Shown here: positions 1 through 7,375 of the stretch, in pieces | Position numbering within the stretch: position 1 is the first letter of the stretch | Layout: each line of letters starts with the position of its first letter | Origin: an uncultured Clostridia bacterium | GTDB lineage: Bacteria; Bacillota; Clostridia; Christensenellales; Borkfalkiaceae | Direction: 5' to 3' | DNA: 17,963 nt | Assembly: GCA_947589335.1 (NCBI GenBank) | Contig: CANPZH010000011.1 | Coordinates: 1 to 17,963, forward strand | Translations under genes and position numbers: made by a program | Notes under the pieces: model-generated | Database searches by the model: none | What the model was told of the DNA's origin: nothing | The model's input: the letters and a program-made list of their open reading frames with translations, nothing else

Positions 1-430
1 CTCCTCTCTTCGGTCGTCGGAATGACGTGGGGGCCCTATTCCCAATACGTCATTCCGAGCGCAGTCGAGGAATCTCACCACATGTCATTCCGAACGTATG
101 TGAGGAATCTCGTTCTCAGATTCCTCCTCCCTTCGGTCGTCGGAATGACGTGGGGGCCCTATTCCCAATACGTCATTCCGAGCCGAAAAGGCACATATGG
201 GGTGCGAATTGACCGTCCGCGAGGAATCTCGTCCTCAGATTCCTCCTCCCTTCGGTCGTCGGAATGACGTGGAAGAGACATCGTCGACAGGGTGACGTGG
301 AGGAGTTGTTTCAAATCACGTCATTCTGAGCGGAACGAAGTGGAGTCGAAGAATCGCACCTTGTAATAATGCGGTCCACACTTCGACAGGCTCAGTGTGA
401 CGTAGGGGGGAAGGCGGGGCAGTGTGACGT
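1..430. repeat. Cluster of dispersed palindromic GTCATTCCGA/GAGGAATCT repeats
   Basis: I see no gene in this stretch; it is built from repeat units. Forward arms starting GTCATTCCGA lie at 49-76, 84-111 and from 172 (with GAGGAATCTC at 221-230). Inverted arms ending GGAATGAC lie at 118-149 and 237-268. A 60-base direct repeat, 1-60 and 124-183, differs at a single base, and its first 30 bases recur at 243-272. A related variant (GTCATTCTGAGC at 320-355, and the opposite arm CTTCGACAGGCTCAGTGTGAC at about 381-401) closes the cluster. Facing arms could fold into long hairpins at the 3' end of the BMC operon. Repeats with this core are scattered through many bacterial genomes and resemble non-autonomous palindromic elements. 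No coding function is proposed, and short reading frames through them should be ignored. Confidence 0.85.
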
Positions 431-475
431 GTAAGGAACGCCGCCAGAACGGCTTGGGAGGCCCCTTGCTTTCCC

Positions 476-1258
476 CTATCCGCCGATCTGGCACTTCAGG
501 CCGCTCTCTTCGGCGATCCCGAGCAAAAATTCCATCTTTTCCCGCGCGGGCGGTTCCACGCCGTCGAAGGCGTATCCCCTGCCGAGGCCCGCATATTTAT
601 CCTGCCCCAGCCGGTGATACGGGAGCAGATGATGTTCCCGCACATTGGGAAGAGAGGCGGCGAAGCGGGAGATCGCACGGATCTCCGCGGGAGTATCGTT
701 GAACCCGGGCACGACCGGGGTGCGGATGATGAGTTCTACCCCGCTTTTTGCGACCCGTTGTGCGTTTTCGAGGATCTTCTCGTTGGAAACGCCCGTGAAC
801 AGTCTGTGTTTTGCGGGGTCCATATGCTTGATATCCATAAGATAGAGATCGAGATAGGGAAGCACCGCCGCGATGTTCCCGTAGGGAACGTTCGCCGCCG
901 ATTCGATCGCCGTATGCAGTCCTTCGTCCTTGCAGGCGGAGAGCAGATCCCGCGCGAACAGGTGCTGTGCAAGGCACTCCCCGCCCGAGAGGGTCACTCC
1001 CCCGCCCGAACGGCGGTAGAAGACCGTATCCGAGAGGATCTCGGGCATGATCTCTTCGACCGTCACATCCCTTCCGACCGTCTTCGGCTTGCCGTTTTCG
1101 ACGAGGGTCTCGATCCCGTACTCCTGCGACTCGGGGTTGCAGCACCACGCGCAGCGCATATAACAGCCCTTGAAGAACACGATCGTCCGGATCCCCGGAC
1201 CGTCGTGGATCGAAAAGCGCTGGATATTGAAAATTCTGCCCGTGCCCCGATATGTCAT
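476..1258 (-). CDS. Glycyl radical enzyme activating enzyme (radical SAM), 260 aa
   Basis: This activase installs the glycyl radical on the dehydratase encoded just upstream, using S-adenosylmethionine and a [4Fe-4S] cluster. The radical SAM motif CYMRCAWC supplies Cys32, Cys36 and Cys39. GGGVTLSGGE (86-95) is the family's glycine-rich SAM-binding motif, and the N-terminal IQRFSIHDGPGIRT is the usual activase signature. The start codon lies 2 nt after the dehydratase stop, with AGGGA upstream, so the two are translationally coupled. The segment after the radical SAM cysteines is short: residues 41-66 contain no cysteines, whereas activases of diol dehydratases and CutD usually carry a ferredoxin-like insert with eight cysteines there. 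The protein is thus closer in size to pyruvate formate-lyase activase. It is the last gene of the operon, and I see no intrinsic terminator before the repeat cluster. The family call is firm; the specific partner is inferred from adjacency. Confidence 0.95.
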   Translation of the reverse strand: MTYRGTGRIFNIQRFSIHDGPGIRTIVFFKGCYMRCAWCCNPESQEYGIETLVENGKPKTVGRDVTVEEIMPEILSDTVFYRRSGGGVTLSGGECLAQHLFARDLLSACKDEGLHTAIESAANVPYGNIAAVLPYLDLYLMDIKHMDPAKHRLFTGVSNEKILENAQRVAKSGVELIIRTPVVPGFNDTPAEIRAISRFAASLPNVREHHLLPYHRLGQDKYAGLGRGYAFDGVEPPAREKMEFLLGIAEESGLKCQIGG

Positions 1259-1260
1259 TC

Positions 1261-3792
1261 TCAGAATCCCTGTTCCGTGCGGTTGATGATGTCGTCCTGA
1301 AGGGACCGCGAGAGGGTCGTGAACAGGGCGCTGTACCCTGCGACGCGGACGACGAGCGTCTTGTACTTCTCGGGGTGCTTCTGCGCGTCGAGCAAGGTCT
1401 CCCTCGTGACGACGTTGAACTGCATGTGCATGCCCTTCTGGTCGAAATAGGAGCGGATGAGCGCGACGAACTTCCGCAGCCCCTCCATGCCCGCGAGCGC
1501 GGACGGATGGAATTTCTGGTTGAGCAGCGTGCCGTTGGAGGCGACTCCCTGTTCGAGCTTCGCAACGGAGTTGACCGTCGCCGTCGGGCCCTTCACGTCC
1601 CTTCCGGACATGGGACCGATCCCGTCCGCGATGGGCGTATAGGCAAGTCTGCCGTCGGGCGTCGCGCCCGTCTGCGCGCCGAGCGGCACGTTTGCGGATA
1701 CGGGATAGAGCCCCGCCTGGAAGACGCCGCCGCGCACATTCCTGTATTTCTCCATCTCCTTGGTGTAGGTGTTGCCGACTTCGCGGGCGAACATATCCAC
1801 CTCATAGATGTCGTTGCCGTACTTGGGGCAGGTCTCGTCGATGAGACGCTTGATCTCGCGGTATCTCGCGCGCTTTCCGGCGTCGAGCCCGTTCGCCGTC
1901 GTCACCTCGTCGTAGATGACGCGTACGACCTTTTCGTTGATTGCAACGCCCTGTTTCGCCAGGCCGCAGGCGATCTCCTGCGTGACCTTCTCCGCCGCCT
2001 TGCCCTTGAGGCCGTAGCCGAAGTTCGCCTCCATCGCCTCCTTGTACTCCGCCATCGTGACCTTCTTCTCTTCGAAGACGAGCTGTTTGACGGCGAGGAG
2101 CCCGTCGGTATTGTTGGCGATGCCGAACCCCTGCGGACCCGTGAAGTTGTAGACGGCGCCCCCCTCCTGCAGGGAGAGCCCGCGGCCGATGCAGTCGTCC
2201 ACCATGCAAGACTCGAAGGGCAGCGGACAGCGCACCGCGTGTGCCGCGTCGATCGCGTTGTTCGCGTTGACGAGCAACTGGATGAAATAGGTCTGCTGGG
2301 TCTTGTACGCTTCGTAGAACTCCTCGAAGGACTTCATCTTCGTGACGTCCCCCGTCTTGGGGCCGATCTGCACCCCTTTGTCTACGCCGTCGGAGAAGAC
2401 GAGCTCCATCGGGCGGCACATGTTGAAGAACGCCGCGTCGTGCCAGCCGTCCGTCTTGCCGCCCTTCTGAGGCTCGACGCAGCCGATGATGCAGTAGTCG
2501 CGCGCGTCCTCGAGGGTGACCCCGCGCGCCATGATCGAGGGAATGATGATCTCGTCGTTGTAGTATGCGGGCAGGCCCGTGCCGATCCTCGTGAGCGCCG
2601 CCGCCTTGATGAGCAGATCCTGCGGGGAGCCGTTCCACACGCGGATGGACAGCGAGGGCTGGGGAAGCGGCACATGCATCGCCGCTTCGAGGCACATGTA
2701 TGAGAGCTCGTTCGTCGCGTCCATTCCGTGGACGTTCTGTCCGCCGACGATGAGGTTCTGGAACATGCCGTAGCCCGCAAAGCCGTCTGCGGACGCCGCG
2801 TCGCGCACCTTGTTGATGTCGTTGAGTTTGACCCAGATGCAGTCGAGAAGTTCCTGCGCCTGTTCGAGGGTGATCTTCCCGGCGTCGAAGTCCTTCTTGA
2901 AATAGGGATACATGTACTGGTCGAACCTGCCGGGAGAGATGGAGTGTCCGCTCGATTCGACCTGCAGGAGGAGCTGGACGAACCAGAAACTCTGGCATGC
3001 CTCGCGGAAATTCTCCGCGGGGTACTCGGGCACGCGGGCGCAGACGGAGGCGATCGTCTCGAGCTCCGCACGGCGGTCTGCGTTCTTCTCCCGCTGCGCC
3101 ATCCCGCGCGCGAGCTCCGCATACCGCTTCGCATAGCCGATGACGGCCTCACAGCTCTCGATGACCGCGGTGAGGAAGTTGTGGCGGCGGACGTATTCGG
3201 GACAGTACACCTTGAGTTCCGCAAGTTTCGCCTTCGCCTCGGCGATGATGCCGCGGTAGCCGATCTGCAGCACCTTCGCATAGTTGACGTTGACGTGTCC
3301 GATGCCGTTATAGAAGTAGTTCCCGGGCGTGAACATGCCGTGCACGGTGAACGCCTCGAACGCCTCTTTGGACATATTCGTTCTCGCAAGGTCGCTGCAC
3401 GTCTTCCCCTTCCAATAGGGATAGACCGCATGCAGCTCCGCCTTGGTCTTTTCGGAGATATAGAAGGGATCCGCCTCGCGGGTCGCGACGGTATCGAACT
3501 CCGCCTCGAGCCACTCATAGGAATATTCGGGGAAGACCTGGCAGCCGCGCGGCGCGAGGGTCGCGCTGCCGACGATCAGTTCCCCGTCGCGGATCGTGAT
3601 GGGAATGTTTTTGAGGATGTGCGAAAATGCCGCGCTCCTCCGGAGAATGATGGGGAGGTCCTCCGTCTCGCGGTAGCTCTCGGTGACGAGGATCCCGCGC
3701 GCCGATTCGATCTCGGGCATCTTGGCATACAGATCGGCAACGAGTTTGTCGATCCTTGCGCTCTTTTCAATGACAAATTTGATCTTATCCAT
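1261..3792 (-). CDS. Glycyl radical propanediol dehydratase (B12-independent), BMC signature enzyme, 843 aa
   Basis: This enzyme dehydrates (S)-1,2-propanediol to propionaldehyde by radical chemistry inside the microcompartment. The thiyl-radical loop GCVEPQ places Cys438 and Glu440. The C-terminal glycyl radical motif RVAGYSALF places Gly819. Active-site residues expected of diol dehydratases are present: His166 (GIGHVNVNY), His283/Ser284 (SSGHSIS) and Asp452, which is 14 residues after the cysteine as in glycerol dehydratase. That argues against choline TMA-lyase and pyruvate formate-lyase. Cys438, Glu440 and His166 agree with the numbering I recall for the Roseburia inulinivorans propanediol dehydratase. 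The length is typical and the N-terminus has no long targeting extension. The start is supported by GAGGGAGAA upstream. The BMC genes, aldolase and PduL around it favour propanediol over glycerol as substrate; glycerol activity cannot be excluded from sequence. Confidence 0.95.
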   Translation of the reverse strand: MDKIKFVIEKSARIDKLVADLYAKMPEIESARGILVTESYRETEDLPIILRRSAAFSHILKNIPITIRDGELIVGSATLAPRGCQVFPEYSYEWLEAEFDTVATREADPFYISEKTKAELHAVYPYWKGKTCSDLARTNMSKEAFEAFTVHGMFTPGNYFYNGIGHVNVNYAKVLQIGYRGIIAEAKAKLAELKVYCPEYVRRHNFLTAVIESCEAVIGYAKRYAELARGMAQREKNADRRAELETIASVCARVPEYPAENFREACQSFWFVQLLLQVESSGHSISPGRFDQYMYPYFKKDFDAGKITLEQAQELLDCIWVKLNDINKVRDAASADGFAGYGMFQNLIVGGQNVHGMDATNELSYMCLEAAMHVPLPQPSLSIRVWNGSPQDLLIKAAALTRIGTGLPAYYNDEIIIPSIMARGVTLEDARDYCIIGCVEPQKGGKTDGWHDAAFFNMCRPMELVFSDGVDKGVQIGPKTGDVTKMKSFEEFYEAYKTQQTYFIQLLVNANNAIDAAHAVRCPLPFESCMVDDCIGRGLSLQEGGAVYNFTGPQGFGIANNTDGLLAVKQLVFEEKKVTMAEYKEAMEANFGYGLKGKAAEKVTQEIACGLAKQGVAINEKVVRVIYDEVTTANGLDAGKRARYREIKRLIDETCPKYGNDIYEVDMFAREVGNTYTKEMEKYRNVRGGVFQAGLYPVSANVPLGAQTGATPDGRLAYTPIADGIGPMSGRDVKGPTATVNSVAKLEQGVASNGTLLNQKFHPSALAGMEGLRKFVALIRSYFDQKGMHMQFNVVTRETLLDAQKHPEKYKTLVVRVAGYSALFTTLSRSLQDDIINRTEQGF

Positions 3793-3816
3793 AACCGTTC
3801 TCCCTCAATTCGCTCC

Positions 3817-3835
3817 GGACGCCCGTGCGGCGTCC
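3817..3835 (-). other. Hairpin in the leader of the dehydratase gene
   Basis: GGACGCC and GGCGTCC form a perfect 7-bp GC-rich stem with a 5-nt loop, about 25 nt upstream of the dehydratase start. On the coding (minus) strand no T-run follows, so it is not an intrinsic terminator for the operon. A role in mRNA processing or protection of the highly needed dehydratase message is inference only. Confidence 0.45.
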
Positions 3836-3849
3836 CCCTTTTCTGTCTG

Positions 3850-4395
3850 TTACAGCTGCTGCCAAAGATCGGCGTGCGGAGCCGCGATGACCGAGGTCGC
3901 CGAGAGCATGCCCATGCCCTTGGCGTAGCCCGCTCCCGCCTCGACCGCCGCCGTGACGTCGCCGACTTCGCCCGTGACGAATACGACGCCCTTGCCGCCG
4001 ATCCCGCGCGAGACCCGGAGGTCGAAGATCTCCACCCGCGCCGTCTTCACGGCAAGATCCGCGGCCTTGATCACCGTCGCCGCCGAGAACGTCTCGATGA
4101 TGCCGAGCGCGCCCCTGCGTTCGCCCGTCTGCGTTCCGAAGAGCGCCTTGATCACCTGCTCGTCGATCCTGCCCATGATGGAATTGTCGATGATGTAATC
4201 GCCGAACTTTTCCGTCACATGGTTCACGGACGCCGTCACGTTCGCAATGGAGCCCGTGAGGATGATCTCGTATTTCCCCGGGCAGGAGGGATGCGCCGCG
4301 ACGAGCTCCACGCCCGCGCTCTTGAGTGCGTCATCCGTCGCCTCCACGCCCTTGGGGACGTTCTTCAATTCTATAACGCCGATCGCCTTAAACAT
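3850..4395 (-). CDS. pduT: BMC-T tandem-domain shell protein, PduT-like (Fe-S pore), 181 aa
   Basis: Two BMC domains in tandem (about residues 1-90 and 93-181) form a trimeric, hexagon-shaped shell tile. The first domain has Cys38 in SCPGKY, the position at which Salmonella PduT holds a [4Fe-4S] cluster at the trimer pore, and the second begins GALGIIETFSAA, the canonical BMC start. Known PduT proteins are thought to pass electrons across the shell together with PduS. Here the gene follows the PduS-like gene by only 3 nt, with the ribosome binding site GGAGAAGGAA inside the preceding coding end. The pairing and the conserved cysteine together make the PduT assignment good, though electron transfer itself is inferred from the family. 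The length is typical of the family. Confidence 0.9.
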   Translation of the reverse strand: MFKAIGVIELKNVPKGVEATDDALKSAGVELVAAHPSCPGKYEIILTGSIANVTASVNHVTEKFGDYIIDNSIMGRIDEQVIKALFGTQTGERRGALGIIETFSAATVIKAADLAVKTARVEIFDLRVSRGIGGKGVVFVTGEVGDVTAAVEAGAGYAKGMGMLSATSVIAAPHADLWQQL

Positions 4396-4398
4396 GTT

Positions 4399-5730
4399 TT
4401 ATTCCTTCTCCGAACGTGTTCTTTCGATGATGATCTTCCCCGCGGCGAGCGTAACGGTCCCGCCGATGGAAGCGTGTTGCGGAACGGAGAGCCCCTCTGC
4501 GCTCTCTGCGATCTTGTCCCCCCGCTCCACGTGCGCGCCGTCCTGCACGGCAGGCTTTCCCGGAACGCCGGGGCCGAGAGGGATCTCCACGCGCGCAAAG
4601 TCCGCATCATCCCCGCGGAAGACGGGGATCTTGTCGAACTTCGCGACGCCGAGCGCCTGTTCCCAGCGCTCCTCGGGCAGCATGCGGTATTCCCGCTCGG
4701 GCGAGACCCGCGGGGCGCTGTCCGAACGGAAGCGCAGCTTTCTCTCCGCGAGCGCCGTCTTGCATCCGTCGATGACCGCCTTGGGCGAGATCCCCTGGCA
4801 GCAGGCGATGCTCGAGCAGATCCCGCAGCCGCAGCACAGCGTCGCCGAGAGGATGAGCTCGGGCAGGAGCTTCTTTGCCCCCTTCGCCGTGCGCACGAGT
4901 TTGTGCGGCTCGATCGGATACCCGAGCAGGGCGCGCGGGCAGAGATCGGTGCACCGCGTGCACTGGCAGCACGCCGTCTCCGCACGGGTGACGGACGACG
5001 CGGGATCCAGAAGTTTGGACTGCACCGCCTCCGCCGTCTCCGGCAGGATGAGGAGCCCCTTCGTCGTCTTGGTGACGACCGCGCGCTCCGGATCTATGAT
5101 CTTCCCCATCGAAGGTCCCCCGTCGATGACGACGGACCCCTCGGGAATCGTGACCGAATATTTTGCGAAAAGATCGGAAACGGGGGTGCCGACGGGCACT
5201 TCCACGACGATCGCCTCGGGGATATCCCCGCCGATCGTGAGCCATTTCCGCGTGACCTTCCGCTGCTTTTTGACCGCCATCGCGATGTTATAGACCGTCT
5301 CTGCATTGTAGACGATCACGCCGGCGGAGATGGGAAGACCGCCCGGTTTGACCGTTCTTCCCGTTGTTTCGTAGATGAGATTGAGCTCGTCCCCCATCGG
5401 ATAGACGTCGGGGAGGAGCTTGACGGTGACGGACGGAGCGAGTTTTTCCCCGTCTTTGAGACGGAGCCGCCCTGCCGTGCGCTGTTTGATGCACAAAAGC
5501 GCCCGCGGGACAGACAGCGCCTCCAATACGGCGGCAGCGCCCTCCACGACCGCGGGAAGCTCCTTTTTGAGGAGCATGTAATCGGTGTAGAGCAGCGGCT
5601 CGCATTCCGAGCCGTTGATCAGCAGGGTGTCTGCACCCGGGGCGAGCTTTGCATAGGACGGAAATCCCGCTCCGCCCGCACCCACGATGCCGGCTTCCCG
5701 CATAAGTTGTTTGAGTTCTTCCGTGTTCAT
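4399..5730 (-). CDS. pduS: PduS-like flavin/iron-sulfur electron-transfer protein (RnfC-like), 443 aa
   Basis: PduS-family proteins are RnfC-related flavoproteins that oxidise NADH and move electrons for cofactor recycling in microcompartments. Residues 14-28 (GIVGAGGAGFPSYAK) form the glycine-rich nucleotide/FMN site typical of RnfC and NuoF folds, and an SLBB-like region follows. Two [4Fe-4S] motifs are visible: Cys254, 257, 260 and 264 (CCQCTRCTDLCP) and Cys299, 302, 305 with 310 or 311 (CCGCGICSSIACC). The C-terminus is a barrel-sandwich hybrid domain. There is no B12 pathway in the operon, so the cobalamin-reductase role proposed for Salmonella PduS is unlikely. Redox balancing with the neighbouring PduT-like shell tile is the better inference. 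The Shine-Dalgarno sequence is weak (CGGCGG), which may lower expression relative to the shell genes. Confidence 0.9.
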   Translation of the reverse strand: MNTEELKQLMREAGIVGAGGAGFPSYAKLAPGADTLLINGSECEPLLYTDYMLLKKELPAVVEGAAAVLEALSVPRALLCIKQRTAGRLRLKDGEKLAPSVTVKLLPDVYPMGDELNLIYETTGRTVKPGGLPISAGVIVYNAETVYNIAMAVKKQRKVTRKWLTIGGDIPEAIVVEVPVGTPVSDLFAKYSVTIPEGSVVIDGGPSMGKIIDPERAVVTKTTKGLLILPETAEAVQSKLLDPASSVTRAETACCQCTRCTDLCPRALLGYPIEPHKLVRTAKGAKKLLPELILSATLCCGCGICSSIACCQGISPKAVIDGCKTALAERKLRFRSDSAPRVSPEREYRMLPEERWEQALGVAKFDKIPVFRGDDADFARVEIPLGPGVPGKPAVQDGAHVERGDKIAESAEGLSVPQHASIGGTVTLAAGKIIIERTRSEKE

Positions 5731-5750
5731 ATCCGAACCGCCGCGCGCCG

Positions 5751-5999
5751 TCAGTCGACGATACCCACGATCACCGCGTCCGTCGGCGTGGCGGTATTGC
5801 GGAGCGCAAGGCGCGCGGAACTGCCCGTCGTGATGAGGACGGTCTCGCCGATCCCGGCGCCGACGCTGTCGATCGCGACGAGATATTTGCCCGTGCGCTG
5901 TCCGTTCTCGAGGATCTCAACCTCCATGAACTTCGAGCCGAGAAGAGATTCCTGCTTTCTCGTGGAAACGATATTGTCGATGATGATGCCCTTCAGCAT
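5751..5999 (-). CDS. BMC-P pentameric vertex protein (EutN/CcmL/PduN family), 82 aa
   Basis: This small beta-barrel protein forms pentamers that cap the twelve vertices of the polyhedral shell. The family hallmarks are the start LKGIIIDNIVSTRK, the central VAIDSVGAGIGETVLITTGSSAR and the C-terminal DAVIVGIVD. Length and gene order, between PduL and PduS, fit. Translation is coupled to pduL: the pduL stop lies 3 nt before this start, and the ribosome binding site AAAGGAG is embedded in the final pduL codons. It is the only vertex protein in the window, so one type may serve all vertices unless others are encoded elsewhere. Confidence 0.95.
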   Translation of the reverse strand: MLKGIIIDNIVSTRKQESLLGSKFMEVEILENGQRTGKYLVAIDSVGAGIGETVLITTGSSARLALRNTATPTDAVIVGIVD

Positions 6000-6002
6000 G
6001 GC

Positions 6003-6659
6003 TCACTCCTTTACGATTCTGACCTTGCTCCCGTTGCCGATCCCGGCCGCATTCGCGTCGTCCGTATCGACGTGCATCTCGAGACGGAACTGGGGGCTGA
6101 CGCGGATCTGCACGTCGTACCAGCGGGTACGGCGGGTGCCGTCTACGTCCACCGTGACGGTATCCCCGTCCCGCACGCCGTATGTTGCGGCGTCGTCCGG
6201 GGACATGTGGATGTGCCGGTTGGCGATGATGCATCCCTCCGCGAGGGTGACGACCCCCTTCGGTCCGACGATCGTGATCCCCGCAGAGCCCGCGATGTTG
6301 CCCGATTCCCTGACGGGGGGCTTCACCTTGAGCACATAGGAGTCCGTCGCCGAGATCTCGACCTGCGGTTTGCTTCTCAGCGGTCCCAGAACGCGCACGT
6401 TCTCGATGGGACGGAGGGAGGGACCGATGAGCGTGAGAAGTTCCTTGCACGCATACTGCCCCGGCTGGGACAGATCTTTAAGGGGCGTGAGCTCATAACC
6501 CTCGCCGAACAGCGTTTTCAGCGCCGCCTTGTCGAGATGGATATGCCGGTTGGATACGCCGACGGGGATGAGGCCGTCTGCGGGCGCGGGAGAGGCCCCG
6601 TCCATCGCAGAGAGGACCTTTTTGACCAATTCGGCGATATTTTCGCTTGAAAATTCCAT
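6003..6659 (-). CDS. pduL: PduL-type phosphate propanoyltransferase with N-terminal encapsulation peptide, 218 aa
   Basis: PduL converts propionyl-CoA and phosphate to propionyl-phosphate, recycling CoA inside the shell. Two zinc-binding repeats are visible: NRHIHL (His39, His41) with NRHIHM (His149, His151), plus EMHVDTDDANA with His196. The first 20 residues, with SSENIAELVKKVLSAM, form an amphipathic helix followed by a Gly/Ala/Ser/Pro linker, the usual architecture of a BMC encapsulation peptide. It resembles the N-termini of the alcohol and aldehyde dehydrogenases in this operon. The gene follows a 104-nt intergenic region with a strong terminator-like hairpin, so it may be expressed below the shell genes. 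It feeds the acetate kinase encoded first in the operon. Confidence 0.95.
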   Translation of the reverse strand: MEFSSENIAELVKKVLSAMDGASPAPADGLIPVGVSNRHIHLDKAALKTLFGEGYELTPLKDLSQPGQYACKELLTLIGPSLRPIENVRVLGPLRSKPQVEISATDSYVLKVKPPVRESGNIAGSAGITIVGPKGVVTLAEGCIIANRHIHMSPDDAATYGVRDGDTVTVDVDGTRRTRWYDVQIRVSPQFRLEMHVDTDDANAAGIGNGSKVRIVKE

Positions 6660-6705
6660 AACTTAATGCCTCGTTTTCTGTTGGTTGACCTCTTACGAGG
6701 CGCCG

Positions 6706-6745
6706 AAAAACTTCCGCAGCGCCCGCCCGTTCGCGGGCGCTGCGG
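6706..6745 (-). terminator. Terminator-like hairpin inside the BMC operon
   Basis: A perfect 13-bp GC-rich stem (arms 6714-6726 and 6733-6745, 6-nt loop) lies between the shell gene at 6764 and pduL. On the minus strand it is followed after AAG by a run of five T (6706-6710), so it has the form of an intrinsic terminator. All genes on both sides are on the same strand and functionally linked, so it most likely terminates only a fraction of transcripts, or protects the 3' end of a processed shell-gene mRNA. Either would give more shell protein than PduL, PduS and dehydratase. Confidence 0.7.
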
Positions 6746-6763
6746 CTCTCCCGTCCGAGAAAA

Positions 6764-7036
6764 TTACTTAATAACGGGAAGAAGTTTTTCCACGTCAGCG
6801 TGAGGACGGGGAATGACGTGCGTTGCGATCACTTCGCCGAGCGCCGTAGCTGCTCTTCCGCCCGCTTCGACCGCCGCCTTGACCGCGCCGACATCGCCGC
6901 GCACCATGACGCTGACGAGCCCGCTGCCGATCTTCTCGCTGCCGATGAGAACGACGTTCGCAGCCTTGACCATTGCATCCGCCGCTTCGATCGCCGCGAC
7001 GAGACCTCTCGTCTCGACCATGCCCAATGCTTCCAT
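6764..7036 (-). CDS. BMC-H hexameric shell protein, PduA/PduJ-like (copy 1), 90 aa
   Basis: A single BMC domain of canonical length forms the hexameric tiles of the shell facets. It starts [11 protein letters not shown] and has the PduA-type pore loop [15 protein letters not shown], whose glycine-serine pore in PduA passes small polar metabolites such as propanediol. It is nearly identical to the protein at 7376-7651, differing at three positions plus an N-terminal residue, and the genes share a 98-base identical stretch. A strong ribosome binding site (AGGAGG) precedes the start, fitting a major structural protein. It is the last gene before the internal terminator-like hairpin. Confidence 0.95.
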   Translation of the reverse strand: MEALGMVETRGLVAAIEAADAMVKAANVVLIGSEKIGSGLVSVMVRGDVGAVKAAVEAGGRAATALGEVIATHVIPRPHADVEKLLPVIK

Positions 7037-7085
7037 GACTTTGCCTCCTGATGATTATTTTCGGGTTTCCCCGAGATTGCCTGTT

Positions 7086-7358
7086 TCAGCCCGTCGTCAG
7101 AAATCTCATGACGGCGGGATGGGGATTTGCGAGGACCTCGCAAACTTTGACCTTCCCCGCCTCCGCAGCCGCTGCGGCGCCCGCTTCGAGGGCCGCTTTG
7201 ACCGCGGAAACTTCGCCCTCGACGACGACTGTCACCAGTCTGCCGCCGAGCCGCTTTTCAACGTGAATGAGCGTCACGTCAGCCGCCTTCACCATCGCGT
7301 CAAGCCCGACGATTGCGGCGACCATCGCCTGCACTTCGAGTAATGCGATTGCCTTCAT
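7086..7358 (-). CDS. BMC-H shell protein with variant pore loop, 90 aa
   Basis: A single BMC domain starts MKAIALLEVQAMVAA and ends in the usual VLANPHPAVM helix region, so it is a hexameric facet tile. It is clearly divergent from the two near-identical neighbours. Its pore loop reads EKRLGGRLVTVVVEG rather than [14 protein letters not shown]: one residue longer, with two arginines near the pore. That predicts a different, more positive pore, perhaps for anionic or phosphorylated substrates and CoA-cycle intermediates; this is inference. It sits between the two PduA-like copies. Its ribosome binding site (GCAGGT) is weaker than theirs, suggesting it is a minor tile. Confidence 0.93.
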   Translation of the reverse strand: MKAIALLEVQAMVAAIVGLDAMVKAADVTLIHVEKRLGGRLVTVVVEGEVSAVKAALEAGAAAAAEAGKVKVCEVLANPHPAVMRFLTTG

Positions 7359-7375
7359 AATACCTGCTTACGGAA

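Noticed and set aside
1..430. CRISPR array
   Set aside because: Repeats are present, but spacing is irregular, copies occur in both orientations and are palindromic, and no cas genes are present.
1261..3792. Dehydratase as choline trimethylamine-lyase (CutC) or pyruvate formate-lyase
   Set aside because: His283/Ser284 and Asp452 follow the diol dehydratase pattern, there is a single active-site cysteine in GCVEPQ, and the operon has an aldolase and PduL of the fucose/rhamnose type.
2728..6339. A 1203-codon plus-strand open frame across the dehydratase, PduT, PduS and PduL genes
   Set aside because: It is antisense to several clearly recognised genes, is extremely rich in Arg, Asp, His and Leu, and matches no family; GC-rich codon usage makes long opposite-strand frames.
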